Counted from the stretch's first letter, positions 18,282-28,375 are shown. The stretch: 64,000 nt of DNA from QWOP01 sp003669605 (GCA_947481985.1 CANKIK010000007.1:1-64000); one strand, 5' to 3'. The notes: generated by a model not told the origin, from the sequence alone. A program made the numbers and translations.

Positions 18282-19523
18282 TTATCGCAGCTTTGCGAGA
18301 ACCAACGATGCATTGTGTCCGCCGAACCCGAAACTGTTGCTCATCGCAACATCAACCGTGCGCTCACGGGCCACACGGGGCGTGTAATCGAGGTCGCAAT
18401 CAGGGTCCGGGTTGTCGAGATTGATCGTCGGCGCGATCACCCCCTTCGAGACAGTCAGTGCACAGACCACCATCTCGATGCCACCGCTGGCCCCGAGAGT
18501 GTGGCCGAGTTGGCTCTTCGTGCTGGAGATCGCCAGCCGTGAGGCGTGGGCTCCGAAGACCCGCTTCATCGCCATCGTCTCGGCTTTGTCGCCCAGCGGG
18601 GTGCTTGTTCCATGGGCGTTGATGTAACTGATCGCGTCGGGCGAAAGCCCGGAATCGGCGAGAGCCAGCGCCATCGCCTTGGCGGCCCCGCGCCCCTCCT
18701 CATCAGGCTGCGTAATGTGCCCGGCGTCGCCGGTGGCGCCGTAGCCGAGCAGTTCACCGTAGATCCTGGCACCGCGCCGGCGGGCGTGTTCCAGCTCTTC
18801 GATCACTACCACGCCAGCCCCCTCCGCGAGGACAAATCCATCACGATCACGGTCGAAGGGACGACTGGCCTGTTGCGGGGCGTCGGCGCGGAATGAGAGG
18901 GCACGCATGTTCTGGAATCCCGCCAGCCCCATCGGTGTCAGTGCCGCCTCGCTGCCCCCAGTGACCATCACGTCGGCGTCACCAGACTGGATCGCCCGCA
19001 AGGCACAGCCGATTGAGTTGCCGGCACTGGCACAAGCCGTGGCAACCGCGAAATTCGGCCCCTTGATGCCGTACATCGTGGAGACGTGACCACTCGCCGA
19101 GTTGACCATCAACTTGGGGATCGTGAATGGGGAAACCTTGTCGATCCCCTTGGTCAACAACCGCTCGTGCTGTGACTCGAATTCCGCAAGGCCACCGATC
19201 CCCGAGCCGATCACCACTCCGCAGCGGTACGGGTCTTCGCGAGAGAAATCCAATCCTGAGTCTTTCACGGCATCTGCCGCGGAAGCCATCGCAAACTGGG
19301 TGAACCGGTCGAGTCGGCGGAGTTCCTTGGGATTGGCGATCCCCTGTTCCTCGGCGGCCCAGGACACCTCTCCGGCGAACTGCACCTTGAACGCACTCAC
19401 GTCAAACAACGTGACCGCACCAACGCCACTGTCCCCGCGGACAAGGCGCTCCCAGAAAACATCCACGGGGCGGCCCAGTGACGTAACCACGCCCAGACCG
19501 GTAACGACGACGCGACGCTTCAT
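18282..19523 (-). CDS. fabF: Beta-ketoacyl-ACP synthase II
   Basis: 413 residues, usual length. Catalytic triad is intact: Cys in VATACASAG, His in NAHGTSTPLGDKAE, His in KSQLGHTLGASGG. FabF elongates acyl-ACP with malonyl-ACP. It follows acpP by 11 bases, the common acpP-fabF arrangement. A second, catalytically altered paralogue is encoded downstream. Confidence 0.95.
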   Translation of the reverse strand: MKRRVVVTGLGVVTSLGRPVDVFWERLVRGDSGVGAVTLFDVSAFKVQFAGEVSWAAEEQGIANPKELRRLDRFTQFAMASAADAVKDSGLDFSREDPYRCGVVIGSGIGGLAEFESQHERLLTKGIDKVSPFTIPKLMVNSASGHVSTMYGIKGPNFAVATACASAGNSIGCALRAIQSGDADVMVTGGSEAALTPMGLAGFQNMRALSFRADAPQQASRPFDRDRDGFVLAEGAGVVVIEELEHARRRGARIYGELLGYGATGDAGHITQPDEEGRGAAKAMALALADSGLSPDAISYINAHGTSTPLGDKAETMAMKRVFGAHASRLAISSTKSQLGHTLGASGGIEMVVCALTVSKGVIAPTINLDNPDPDCDLDYTPRVARERTVDVAMSNSFGFGGHNASLVLAKLR

Positions 19524-19534
19524 TCAAGGCACCG

Positions 19535-19771
19535 TCAGGCCTGGTGCTTCTCGATGAACTCCACCGCCTGACCCACAGTCTGGATCTTTTCGGCAGCGTC
19601 ATCGGGGATGTTGATCTCGAACTCTTCCTCGAGTTCCATGACCAGTTCGACCGTATCGAGCGAATCGGCCCCCAGGTCGTTGATGAACGACGTCTCCGGG
19701 GTGATCTGCTCCTTACTCACCCCCAACTGGGACGCGACGATGTCGATCACGCGGTCTTGGACGGAAGCCAC
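19535..19771 (-). CDS. acpP: Acyl carrier protein
   Basis: 78 residues from a GTG; the pantetheine-accepting Ser37 is in GADSLD, and the acidic helix II (TVELVMELEEEFE) is standard. The GTG is chosen because AGGAGG lies nine bases upstream and the length equals that of typical ACP; longer in-frame starts give a non-homologous extension. It carries growing acyl chains for FabD, FabG and FabF encoded around it. Confidence 0.95.
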   Translation of the reverse strand: MASVQDRVIDIVASQLGVSKEQITPETSFINDLGADSLDTVELVMELEEEFEINIPDDAAEKIQTVGQAVEFIEKHQA

Positions 19772-20390
19772 CTTATGAATCCTCCTGGCACACCATCCAC
19801 CAAAGCGTGGACGGAACAAACGGGCTGAAAAAAATAACGGTTTTGGTCGGAATGCTTAACGATACCAGCGGAACGACCGCCTGCGGAACCAACGCTCTGC
19901 TGGGAACATGACCAAACGGCCTGGAATACTTCGCTGCCGCGTCGGACCGATGCTGCAGTCAGGGCAACGCAGGATCCCGGGGGACTCTACTCGCTCGAGA
20001 ACTTTACGCTCAAGACTTTTTACGGGGGGGAACTCTCCAAGCACGTGCACTTTACACGCAGGGACTCCTTGGAGCGGAGAATAATCGCAGAGGAATTTTC
20101 TCGTAGAAGAACTTTCGGGTGATTCCCGCCTGAGTCTGCAATTGTCTCGCAAAGACTATCCGCTGACGCCGTTCCAGGATCTTTTCGGGCACGTTTCCGG
20201 ACTGTTTTTTGATGCTGTGAGCCGAGGATCTCCAGCCGGACCGGGCAAAAAAGCCCCGCTCCACAAGGACCAGATCAGACTCCGAAGATATACCCGCTTC
20301 GCCCCCAAACTGTCCAGACCGAATGAACCTGCCTGTCTCCCTATCCTGCCGAGACATGAAAGCCAATTCCGGCTCTCCGCCCCGAGGTCG
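19772..20390 (-). other. Long leader/intergenic region between fabG and acpP
   Basis: About 620 bases without a convincing gene, unusually long for this operon and less GC-rich than the flanks. On the minus strand it holds repeated GTAAA-containing patches near 19990-20070 and an A/T stretch near 19830. A short open frame (20366-20052) lacks the GC-rich third positions of its neighbours. A promoter for acpP-fabF and possibly a structured RNA leader are likely, but I cannot point to exact elements. Confidence 0.45.
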
Positions 20391-21185
20391 TCAGCCTATC
20401 AGCCCGCCGTCGATCGTCACCACCTGGGCAGTGATGTATCCAGAGGAAGGCGCCACGAGGAACAGCACGGCCTCTGCGATCTCCCAAGCCTCGCCCAGCC
20501 GTTTCGCCGGCACTCGCTTCTTGACCTCGTCGAGCAACGCCGGGCCGAGGGCGGCTGTCATGTCGCTGGCGATGAAACCCGGGGCGACGGCGTTGACCGT
20601 CACCTTCCGGCCGGCCAGTTCCTTTGCCACAGTCCGAGTGAGGCCCACGAGACCGGCTTTCGATGCGGAATAGTTGGCTTGCCCAGGGTTTCCGATCAGA
20701 CCGGAGACGCTGGAGACGTTGACGATCCGGCCGTACCGCTGCTGCATCATCGGCCTGCTCACCGCCCTCATGAACAGGAACGGCCCACGGAGATTCGTCG
20801 AGAGCACTTCGTCCCACTCCTCATCGCTCATCCTCGGGAGGAGCGTGTCTCGGGTGACGCCGGCATTGTTGACGAGGATGTCGATCCGCCCGAGTTTCTC
20901 AACCACCGCATCGACCGTGGCCGTCACGCTCTCGGCCTTGGAAACGTCGCTGGGAAACTCCTCCACCTTGCCGCCAACGGCCCGGATGCCAGCGGCCACC
21001 TCGGCCAGTTTGGCAGCGTTGCGGGCCACGATGGCCACGGTGGCCCCGTTGGCTGCGAGGGTCTCGGCGATTGCCCGTCCGATGCCCTGCGATGCCCCGG
21101 TGACGATCGCCACCTGTCCGGTCAGATCAACCCGCAACCGTGCCGGGACTGTTGGGGAAGTTTTGTCGCCACTTGCCGCGCTCAT
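20391..21185 (-). CDS. fabG: 3-oxoacyl-ACP reductase
   Basis: 264-residue short-chain dehydrogenase: NADPH-binding GASQGIG, NNAG motif, and the catalytic Ser (NVSSVSG), Tyr and Lys (NYSASKAG). It reduces beta-ketoacyl-ACP. The ATG is selected because GGAGG lies six bases upstream; an in-frame start at 21287 would overlap fabD and add a basic non-homologous segment. Confidence 0.94.
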   Translation of the reverse strand: MSAASGDKTSPTVPARLRVDLTGQVAIVTGASQGIGRAIAETLAANGATVAIVARNAAKLAEVAAGIRAVGGKVEEFPSDVSKAESVTATVDAVVEKLGRIDILVNNAGVTRDTLLPRMSDEEWDEVLSTNLRGPFLFMRAVSRPMMQQRYGRIVNVSSVSGLIGNPGQANYSASKAGLVGLTRTVAKELAGRKVTVNAVAPGFIASDMTAALGPALLDEVKKRVPAKRLGEAWEIAEAVLFLVAPSSGYITAQVVTIDGGLIG

Positions 21186-21267
21186 TGCTGTCCTCCGTGG
21201 GAATCTCTTCGGGGGTCCGTGATCGGTCGATCGGCAGGCAGGCCTGGGGCGTTTCTCGCCAAGAATT

Positions 21268-22293
21268 TCACTCGACAACACCCGCACAGGGGAGGCGTCT
21301 GTCGATCCTCTTCATCAATCCCCGCAGGACGCGTCCCGGCCCCACCTCCCACGCCTCTCCGACGCCATGGCCACCGGCTTGCGGCGAGGCCAGGAGCCGC
21401 TCCATAGAGGCCTGCCATTGCACCACTTCCACCACCTGCCGTGCCAGGAGGCGACGGATCTCGGCAGGGTCGACATGCGGAAGCGCATCCACATTGCTCA
21501 CCACCGGAATTCGCGGCGGCCGTATTTCGACACTCTCAAGCGCCGCAGAAAGTTTCGACACCGCAGGCTTCATCAACGCCGTATGAAAGGCTCCGGCGAC
21601 ACCGAGCAGCACGCATTTCATGGCGCCGGCAGCGCTTGCTGCCAAGCGGAGACGCTCGCACGCGGCAGCCGATCCGGAGGCGACGACGTTTCCGGGGCAG
21701 AGGATATTGGCGACCTCGAGGACGTCCGTTCCACGGACCGTGGCACACAGTTGGGCAACCCGGTCCGACTCGAGGCCGAGAACGGCGAGCATGGCCCCCG
21801 GGCTCGCTTCGGCACAGGCCTGCATGGCCCGGCCACGGACGTCGACCAGCCTCACGGCATCGTCGAACGACAGCGCTCCGGCAAAGACCAGAGCCGTATA
21901 TTCGCCAAGCGACAGTCCCGCGGTGACGGTGGCCCGGTCGAGGGGATGGTCGCCACTTTGATCACGTGGCCGGGAGCGAAACACCTCGAGCATTGCCAAA
22001 CTGGTGACGAGAATCGCTGGTTGGCTGACTGCGGTGGTGTCGAGCGTCGCCGCCGGACCTGCCCGGCAGACCGACGCCAAGTCATAGCCCAGCAACTCGC
22101 TGGCGCGTCGAAACATTCCAGCCGCGAGAGGGTGGCCGTCAATCCAAGCGCCAAGCATGCCCACCGACTGGGCTCCCTGGCCGGGAAAGAGGATGGCCAC
22201 CAGAGTCCGGGGATCGATGGACAAACCATCAGCCGCAGCGGCACCGGAAGGCCTGTCTTCAGCCGCGTCGCCTCCTGCCGAGGGGCGTACCAA
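21268..22293 (-). CDS. fabD: Malonyl-CoA:ACP transacylase
   Basis: 341 residues; LFPGQGAQ near the N-terminus, catalytic Ser in AGLSLGEYTAL, and His in AGAFHTALM. It loads malonyl groups onto ACP. No ATG is available: a TTG three bases after the rpmF stop is the most upstream start, giving a 30-residue preamble before the domain; internal GTG starts are possible. Confidence 0.92.
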   Translation of the reverse strand: MVRPSAGGDAAEDRPSGAAAADGLSIDPRTLVAILFPGQGAQSVGMLGAWIDGHPLAAGMFRRASELLGYDLASVCRAGPAATLDTTAVSQPAILVTSLAMLEVFRSRPRDQSGDHPLDRATVTAGLSLGEYTALVFAGALSFDDAVRLVDVRGRAMQACAEASPGAMLAVLGLESDRVAQLCATVRGTDVLEVANILCPGNVVASGSAAACERLRLAASAAGAMKCVLLGVAGAFHTALMKPAVSKLSAALESVEIRPPRIPVVSNVDALPHVDPAEIRRLLARQVVEVVQWQASMERLLASPQAGGHGVGEAWEVGPGRVLRGLMKRIDRRLPCAGVVE

Positions 22294-22296
22294 CGG

Positions 22297-22476
22297 TCAT
22301 TCCCCGGTCTTGATGACCGGACGTCCCATGTAGTGGCCGCAAGTGCCACAGATGTGGTGCGTGGGGACGGCCTTGCCGCAGTTGGAGCAGAATGTCAGCT
22401 GCCGCGGGGTGAGGAAGTCGTGGGCCCGACGTGAGCGGGTCTTCTGATTCGATTGGCGTCGCTTTGGAACGGCCAT
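22297..22476 (-). CDS. rpmF: 50S ribosomal protein L32
   Basis: 59 residues: start MAVPKRRQSNQKTRSRRAHD, and a zinc-ribbon with two Cys pairs (CSNC and CGTC), which is the zinc-binding form of L32. It has AAGGTG upstream of the ATG. rpmF is commonly linked to fatty-acid genes in bacteria, as here just before fabD. Confidence 0.95.
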   Translation of the reverse strand: MAVPKRRQSNQKTRSRRAHDFLTPRQLTFCSNCGKAVPTHHICGTCGHYMGRPVIKTGE

Positions 22477-22571
22477 GGGATCACCTTGGTGCCAGGAACT
22501 GTCGAGCCCAAGACTCTAGCCGCACTGGGCCTTCCGGGTCAATCGCCACATGGGAGGGGGGGGCAGGGGAG

Positions 22572-23597
22572 TCAGAAAAGCCTGCTCTGAGCCGCTGGCG
22601 GAGGAGCCCCCCCGAGATGCTCCTCCCCGCGGGAGGTGAGACGGCGGCCACGGGGAGTCCGGACCACGAGTTCGCAACGGAGCAAAAAAGGCTCCACGTC
22701 GTCCTCAAGCGTGTCGGTGGCGCTGCTCATGGTGTGAGCAATCGCCTCGATTCCCACCGGCCCCCCGCCGAACACCCGCTGGATCGTCTCCAAATAGCGC
22801 CGATCGAAGCCGTCGAGCCCCAGCCCGTCGATCCCCTGCATCTCGAGCGCCGTCCGCGCGATGCCGATATCGAGCCTGCCGTCCGCTCGACTGGTGGAAT
22901 AGTCGCGGATCCAGCGGAGGCGGTTGTTGGCTAACCTGGGAGTGCCCCGGCTGCGGCGGGCGATTTCGTCGGCGGAGACATCGTCCATTGGCATCTGGAG
23001 CTTGACTGCGGATCGACGGACGATCTCGGCAAGTTCCTCGATTTCATAGAAATCGAGGTGCTCACGCATCTGAAAGCGATCGCGGAGGGGGGCTGAGAGC
23101 AGCCCCGGGCGGGTGGTTGCTCCAATGAGCGTGAACGGCCGCAGCGGCATGTTGATCGTCCGCGCGGCCACACCGTCTCCAAGCGTGATGTCGATGCGGA
23201 AATCCTCCATCGCCGGATAGAGGAATTCCTCCACCGCGATCGGCAAGCGGTGGATTTCGTCGATAAACAGCACCGATCCCTCGGCGGCGTTGCTGAGATA
23301 CGGGAGCAGGTCTTTGGGTGCGGCCAGCGACGCACCACTGGCAATCTGCAGCGTGACTCCCAACTCACGGGGAATGCAGGTGGCGAAGGTGGTCTTGCCG
23401 AGGCCGGGAGGACCGTCGAGGAGAATGTGGCCGAGCACCTCGCCCCGCTTGCGGGAGGCATCGACGGCGATCATCAGCCGCTCATAGACAGCCTGCTGGC
23501 CGACAATGTCGGTCAGTCGCTGGGGGCGCAGGGCCCGATCTTCGCCCGGTTCAGAGGCGTCGTCGGGCCCGATCGTCGGCTCGCGGAAACTGCTCAT
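22572..23597 (-). CDS. ruvB: Holliday junction helicase RuvB
   Basis: 341-residue AAA+ ATPase that drives branch migration with RuvA. Walker A GPPGLGKTT, Walker B LFIDEIHRL, sensor 1 GATTRPGLLSAPLRDRF and sensor-2-type GTPRLANNRLRWIRDY are present, then the winged-helix domain. The last residues form a Pro/Ala-rich tail. ATG at MSSFREP is taken as the start; a further in-frame ATG nine codons upstream is possible. Confidence 0.94.
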   Translation of the reverse strand: MSSFREPTIGPDDASEPGEDRALRPQRLTDIVGQQAVYERLMIAVDASRKRGEVLGHILLDGPPGLGKTTFATCIPRELGVTLQIASGASLAAPKDLLPYLSNAAEGSVLFIDEIHRLPIAVEEFLYPAMEDFRIDITLGDGVAARTINMPLRPFTLIGATTRPGLLSAPLRDRFQMREHLDFYEIEELAEIVRRSAVKLQMPMDDVSADEIARRSRGTPRLANNRLRWIRDYSTSRADGRLDIGIARTALEMQGIDGLGLDGFDRRYLETIQRVFGGGPVGIEAIAHTMSSATDTLEDDVEPFLLRCELVVRTPRGRRLTSRGEEHLGGAPPPAAQSRLF

Positions 23598-23746
23598 GCG
23601 TCCAGTCCTGGCGAAAGAGCCCACAGCCTAGCAGACATGCGGCCCCCCACACCGATCGGTTTCCGGGAGGTGGTGGAGTGGAGAAAAACGCTTTCGGTGC
23701 CGAGGCAACACCCCTCCTTGGCCGGTTTGTGGGCGCGGCGTGGCCG

Positions 23747-24373
23747 TCACCGGGGCTTGTGCATCTGGCGGTAAATCGTCTCCAGAGCGTCCTGCACATC
23801 CTTGACCTTCTTCTTCTCCCCGCGGAGCGTATCGCACAGCCGGCGGGCCTCGGTGTCGGAGTGACCGAGCGATCGGAGAACGTCGAATGTCTCCGCCAGC
23901 ACGTCCCCCGCCGCTGCCTCGCCCGGTGCATCGCGGGCCACAAGCAGGGCAAATTTCGGCATTCTTCTCCGCAACTTGGCGATCATCCGCTCGGCGGTCG
24001 CAGCACCGATTCCGGGGAGCGTGGCCAGCAGAGCGGCGTCTTGCTCCTCGATTGCCCGCGCAATCTCGCCAACGGGCCTGACCATCGCGCGGAGGGCCTT
24101 GCGGACACCGACACCGTCCACTTCGCAGATCAGGTCGAAAAACTCCCGCTCCACTTCCGAGAGGAATCCCACCACCCTGGGCACGAGGTTGCCACGGCCT
24201 GGGGTGCCCTCGAGGAACTCCAGCGTATGGAGCGTGATCGATTGGCCGACCTTGGTCTGGAGGTCGCGGCGCACCAGTTCCGGTACCAGCACCTCGTGCA
24301 CCACCGGCCCGAGGACAAGCTCGAGGGCGCCGACGCCAACATGCCCCAGTGTTCCGGAAAGTCGCTTGATCAT
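23747..24373 (-). CDS. ruvA: Holliday junction DNA helicase subunit RuvA
   Basis: 208 residues with an OB-fold domain I, two helix-hairpin-helix motifs (VDGVGVRKALRAM and LPGIGAATAERMI) and a short C-terminal domain III that contacts RuvB. It binds four-way junctions as a tetramer. Its ATG overlaps the ruvC stop (ATGA). Confidence 0.93.
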   Translation of the reverse strand: MIKRLSGTLGHVGVGALELVLGPVVHEVLVPELVRRDLQTKVGQSITLHTLEFLEGTPGRGNLVPRVVGFLSEVEREFFDLICEVDGVGVRKALRAMVRPVGEIARAIEEQDAALLATLPGIGAATAERMIAKLRRRMPKFALLVARDAPGEAAAGDVLAETFDVLRSLGHSDTEARRLCDTLRGEKKKVKDVQDALETIYRQMHKPR

Positions 24374-24957
24374 GTGGTGCCTCCGGCAGAACGATCCGTC
24401 CGGCGGAGGAGCAGATGCATGCCCCCCTGACGGATCCTGAGATGGTAGTCGGCCAGTGCGATGGCCAGGGCATCGGCGGCGTCGGCTGGTTCCGGGCGCG
24501 TGGTGAGCCCCAACTCCCGCTGGACCGCCGCCTGCATCTGTTCCTTCCCCGCCTGACCGCTGCCGGTAAGGAGGCTTTTGACGCGTGCCGGGGGATAATC
24601 GTAGACCGTCAAACCTGCCTGGGCTGCAGCCAAGCAGATCACCCCCCTGGCATGCCCCATGAGGATCGCCGTCCGCGGAAAGCGGGCGTGGACGAAAATC
24701 TGTTCGATCGCCATCACCGTTGGCCGACAGGCCTCCAGCACCTCCACAACTCCCGCATGAATCGTTGCCAAGCGTTCGGCGAGTGACGCGCCTCGGGAAC
24801 GGACGGTGCCGGCCTCAACCAAGCGGACGGTGCCTCCGCGGACCTCAATCACGCCATATCCGGTGACATTGAGCCCCGGATCGAAGCCGACCACACGATG
24901 GTCCACCGGCGACGCACGAGGATCGATCGGGGGAGTGGCCGGGGTGGGGCGGGGCAT
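24370..24957 (-). CDS. ruvC: Holliday junction resolvase RuvC
   Basis: 195 residues. The RNase-H-fold catalytic acids are visible: Asp in GFDPGLNVTGYG, Glu in MAIEQIF, and Asp-Asp in DAADALAIALADYH. RuvC cuts junctions symmetrically. ATG MPRPTPATPP is used, although longer frames exist. First gene of the compact ruvC-ruvA-ruvB set. Confidence 0.93.
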   Translation of the reverse strand: MPRPTPATPPIDPRASPVDHRVVGFDPGLNVTGYGVIEVRGGTVRLVEAGTVRSRGASLAERLATIHAGVVEVLEACRPTVMAIEQIFVHARFPRTAILMGHARGVICLAAAQAGLTVYDYPPARVKSLLTGSGQAGKEQMQAAVQRELGLTTRPEPADAADALAIALADYHLRIRQGGMHLLLRRTDRSAGGTT

Positions 24958-25113
24958 GCCCGCAGGGTACCCGTCGGCGAAGGAGTGACCCAAGGCCAGT
25001 TCAAAGACCAGCCGCGGAAGGGGGAAACCGCGTGCCTGCCAATCGGTCGCGGAGCAAGGCGAAGGGACGCCACCCTCCCCTCGGAGCGACAAGGGACAGC
25101 ACCTCAAGACAAC

Positions 25114-25187
<74 letters not shown>

Positions 25188-25279
25188 ATGTGCAACGCAC
25201 GGTGTCAGGATACCGCAAGAACCGGTTTCGACCAAGATTATCCCTTTCCGCCCCCCGATCCCCAGCGTTCCGCAGCGGA

Positions 25280-28200
25280 TCAGGCGGCGGCGGGGGGCAG
25301 TACAAAGCCATCGTCGTCGACCAAGTGCCCCACGCCGAGCGTGCAGGCGACCGGGGTCGAGGAATCAGTTTCCCCTGCCGGACGCGAACAGACAGCCCCG
25401 ATCAGCAGCGGCAGTGACAAAGCATCGCCGTCAATGGGAACGCATTCCATGGGCCGCCGGCCCAGCCGCCGCCGCTGGATCGCATCCTGCCAGAGCACCG
25501 CACCGTTCACGATCCTCCCCAGCGTTTCAGGCTTGTTGGTCAACTCATGATCCACGGTGGACCGTGCCGGAGGCGAGTTCATCGCCACCAGCCCCGCCGC
25601 CGCCGAAGGAGCGAAGGCCACAACCGGCTCGATGCCAAACGTCGCCCGAAACAGTTCCGCGGCCCTCCGTGCGGCAAGGAGATCGTCCGCCGTAGCCACA
25701 GGCATCACCACGGCTTGGAGTTGATCACCGGGACGTTCCTCGCTCGCCGCGGCTTGCAGCACTTGATCAATCCGCGCCAGCCAGATCGTGGCCCGCTCCT
25801 CGCGGATAGCACGGAGGATCCTCGGTGCAGGCAATCCGGGATCGGCCACCACCGCTCCAATGCCAAGCAGGGGCCCCCCCAACAGTCCGAATTGAATGGA
25901 GAGTGGATCGCCGGCGGCCAGCGATCCCAGCAGCCTGTCTTCACGACGCACCAGACAACAGCCATCGAAGGCCTCGGCCCCTGCTGCAAGGGTGGCCCAG
26001 TCGAGCCACCTGCCAGTCTGATCATCGACGGCGATCGGGCGATTCCCCCGACGACCGCCAGGAATTTTCTCCACGCTCCCAAGTAGGGGACGGCCGGAGC
26101 GGAGATCGAGCGGTGTTCCCCCGCCAATCGCGGCCAACGCCGCCGCCAGCCGGTGGACAGCGTCGGGACGGAGGTCGAGTCCGCGTCCTGTGGTCGTGGT
26201 GCCGTCGGCCGCGATGGCGACGTTCCGGCCACGATTGGCCCGCAGCCAGGCGGCCAGTTCCCGGTCGGGATCGCGCGTGGCAAGCATCCGGGAGCGGACA
26301 GCGACGGCAGTCAACTCCTGGAGGGCCAGCCGAGCCTCGTGCGGAGGCGTCCCCACCGGCAGCGGGTCGCCAAAAGAGATTGTCAGCGACCTGCGGAACC
26401 CGCGCGGCCATTTGGAGAAGAACCGCCCCTCGGAGTAGGAGAGCACGCTGCCCCACATCCCATCAATGTGTGCCGGCACGATCGGCGCCTCAACCCGTCC
26501 GAGGATCCATTCCAGGCCCCGCTTGAAGCCGAGTATCTGTCCGGTTCGGGAAATGCCCCCTTCGGAAAAGATCCCGACCACGTCGCCTGCCGCCAATCCC
26601 TGCTGCATGGTGCGGAGCGCCTGGCCGATCGATTTGGGACGCGGATCAAAGAGGATGAAGCGCCACTGCCGGGCCAGCATGCGGAGAAAACGGCCGCGGA
26701 TATTGGGGCCGAAGACCAGCATCCGCAGTGGCCGGGGCGTGGCCAGCACCAGCGCGAACCCATCGAGCCAGGAGAGGTGATTTGAGACCACCACAACGGG
26801 CCCCTCGGCAGGCAGCCGGTCCTCATCCCGCACCCGCCAGCGCCACACTCCGGAGACGATCCCTGCAACGAGGGTCCGCAGCGAGGCCCGCGGCGCACAC
26901 CATACGGCAACCGCCGTCGCCAGCAGCCCCATCAGCGCAAACCCGCCGAACACTCCCCGGGCGGAGAGCAGGGGGGTGGAAGGGTCGCCCACGGGAGTCC
27001 TGGCTGCGCCGTAGACCAGTGACGCCAGGAACATCGCTGCGAACACCAACAGATTGAGACTGGCAAGCAACGCTCCCCGCCGGGCCGGTGGGCTCTGCTG
27101 CTGAAAGTGGGCCTCCAGCGGCACGTCGAACATCCCTGCCCCCAGGCCGAGGACGAGGAGTGCAGCCAGAGCCGGCCACCAGGCCCACCCATGCGCGAGG
27201 CCATCCACGAACAGGGGCCGCGGACCGAGCCACAGGCCCACCGACGCGATCGTCATCAGGATCGCGCCACAGGGCACCAAACCGAGGTTGACTCCGCGTG
27301 CAGACAACCTGCCGGCCAACAGGCTCCCGGCCCCGATACCGGCCCCCAAAGCGCACAGGAAGGGCACCACCTGTGATTGCGACGAGGAGCCCCCCTCGGC
27401 AACGAACTGGTCGACGTTGAGGTTGGCCATCGCCCCCAGCGCCCAGAAGAAGGCACTGCCAGCCGCTGCGGCGGAAAGATCGGGGGAGGAGAACAGTTCG
27501 CGGAGATCTGTCCACGTGCGGCCCAGCGCATTGACTGGGGGCCGGGCGGTGGGGTCGGCCGCCGGCCGTCTCACGAGGAGGAACGACGCTCCCCAGCCTG
27601 CCACTGCCACCCCGATCAGGCTCAGCGCCGCCGGGAGGGCTGCCCGCCATTGCTCTCCAGCGACCACCGCCGCTGTGGAAACAGACAGCGGCGTCGCGTC
27701 CGCCAGCCAGTTGCCGCCAGCGGTGCCCACCAGCGTCGCCACCAGCGTCAGCATGGCAAACATGCCGTTGGCAGCCGAGAGTCGTTCCGGGGGCACCGAC
27801 TCCGGGATCGTGCCCAGGATCGCCGGCGCCAGCAATGCCGCCTGACAGCCGATCGCGATCAGCGTTCCGAGGAGCAACCACAGCCCCAGCGGCCAGCCAG
27901 TGCCTCGGTCGGCTGCCGCGCCTCCGAGCACTCCAAAAGCGATGACGGCTGCGGCCGCACCCGCGATCACGATCTCAGCAAATTTGCACCACTGGATCAC
28001 CGCCCGCTTCGGATAGCGGTCGGCCAACCAGCCCGAAAGCCATGCCAAGAGTACGAAGGGGAGCACGAACCCTGCGGTGCCCAACATCAACACCAGCGAT
28101 TGCTGTTCCTGAAGCACCACCCGCTTCCCCAGGCCGATCGCCAACCAGCGGAGGAGGTTGTCGTTGACCACGGTCAGCACCCGCAGTGCCAACAGGGCTG

Positions 28201-28375
28201 TAAAGCCGGTGGCAAACAGGCGTCCTCCCCGGGAGACAGCCGACGCGGTGGGGGAGTTGGCGACGGAAACGTCCACGTGTCTGCTCACAGGAGGATTCGG
28301 AATCGATCGCAGTCTGGCCGTTGCGCGAACTGGGGCATCGCCCAGCAAGCCACACAACCACCCCCATCCACTCAA
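25280..28375 (-). CDS. MFS transporter fused to PlsC-type acyltransferase and degenerate AMP-ligase-like domain
   Basis: 1031 residues with the order of Aas/LplT-like proteins: about 40-500 is a 12-helix MFS carrier (lysophospholipid transporter type), about 510-690 an acyltransferase with the HX4D box NHLSWLD near 530 and SEGGISRTG, and about 700-1031 a region matching the position of an acyl-ACP synthetase/AMP-binding domain but without the Gly/Thr-rich nucleotide motif. It probably takes up or recycles lysophospholipids and re-acylates them in the inner membrane. The start is uncertain: the ATG at 28375 and a GTG about 34 codons later are both possible. Confidence 0.78.
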   Translation of the reverse strand: MSGWGWLCGLLGDAPVRATARLRSIPNPPVSRHVDVSVANSPTASAVSRGGRLFATGFTALLALRVLTVVNDNLLRWLAIGLGKRVVLQEQQSLVLMLGTAGFVLPFVLLAWLSGWLADRYPKRAVIQWCKFAEIVIAGAAAAVIAFGVLGGAAADRGTGWPLGLWLLLGTLIAIGCQAALLAPAILGTIPESVPPERLSAANGMFAMLTLVATLVGTAGGNWLADATPLSVSTAAVVAGEQWRAALPAALSLIGVAVAGWGASFLLVRRPAADPTARPPVNALGRTWTDLRELFSSPDLSAAAAGSAFFWALGAMANLNVDQFVAEGGSSSQSQVVPFLCALGAGIGAGSLLAGRLSARGVNLGLVPCGAILMTIASVGLWLGPRPLFVDGLAHGWAWWPALAALLVLGLGAGMFDVPLEAHFQQQSPPARRGALLASLNLLVFAAMFLASLVYGAARTPVGDPSTPLLSARGVFGGFALMGLLATAVAVWCAPRASLRTLVAGIVSGVWRWRVRDEDRLPAEGPVVVVSNHLSWLDGFALVLATPRPLRMLVFGPNIRGRFLRMLARQWRFILFDPRPKSIGQALRTMQQGLAAGDVVGIFSEGGISRTGQILGFKRGLEWILGRVEAPIVPAHIDGMWGSVLSYSEGRFFSKWPRGFRRSLTISFGDPLPVGTPPHEARLALQELTAVAVRSRMLATRDPDRELAAWLRANRGRNVAIAADGTTTTGRGLDLRPDAVHRLAAALAAIGGGTPLDLRSGRPLLGSVEKIPGGRRGNRPIAVDDQTGRWLDWATLAAGAEAFDGCCLVRREDRLLGSLAAGDPLSIQFGLLGGPLLGIGAVVADPGLPAPRILRAIREERATIWLARIDQVLQAAASEERPGDQLQAVVMPVATADDLLAARRAAELFRATFGIEPVVAFAPSAAAGLVAMNSPPARSTVDHELTNKPETLGRIVNGAVLWQDAIQRRRLGRRPMECVPIDGDALSLPLLIGAVCSRPAGETDSSTPVACTLGVGHLVDDDGFVLPPAAA

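Noticed and set aside
20052..20366. 104-codon open frame on the minus strand between fabG and acpP
   Set aside because: Third positions are not GC-rich like the neighbours and no domain is recognisable; treated as leader sequence.
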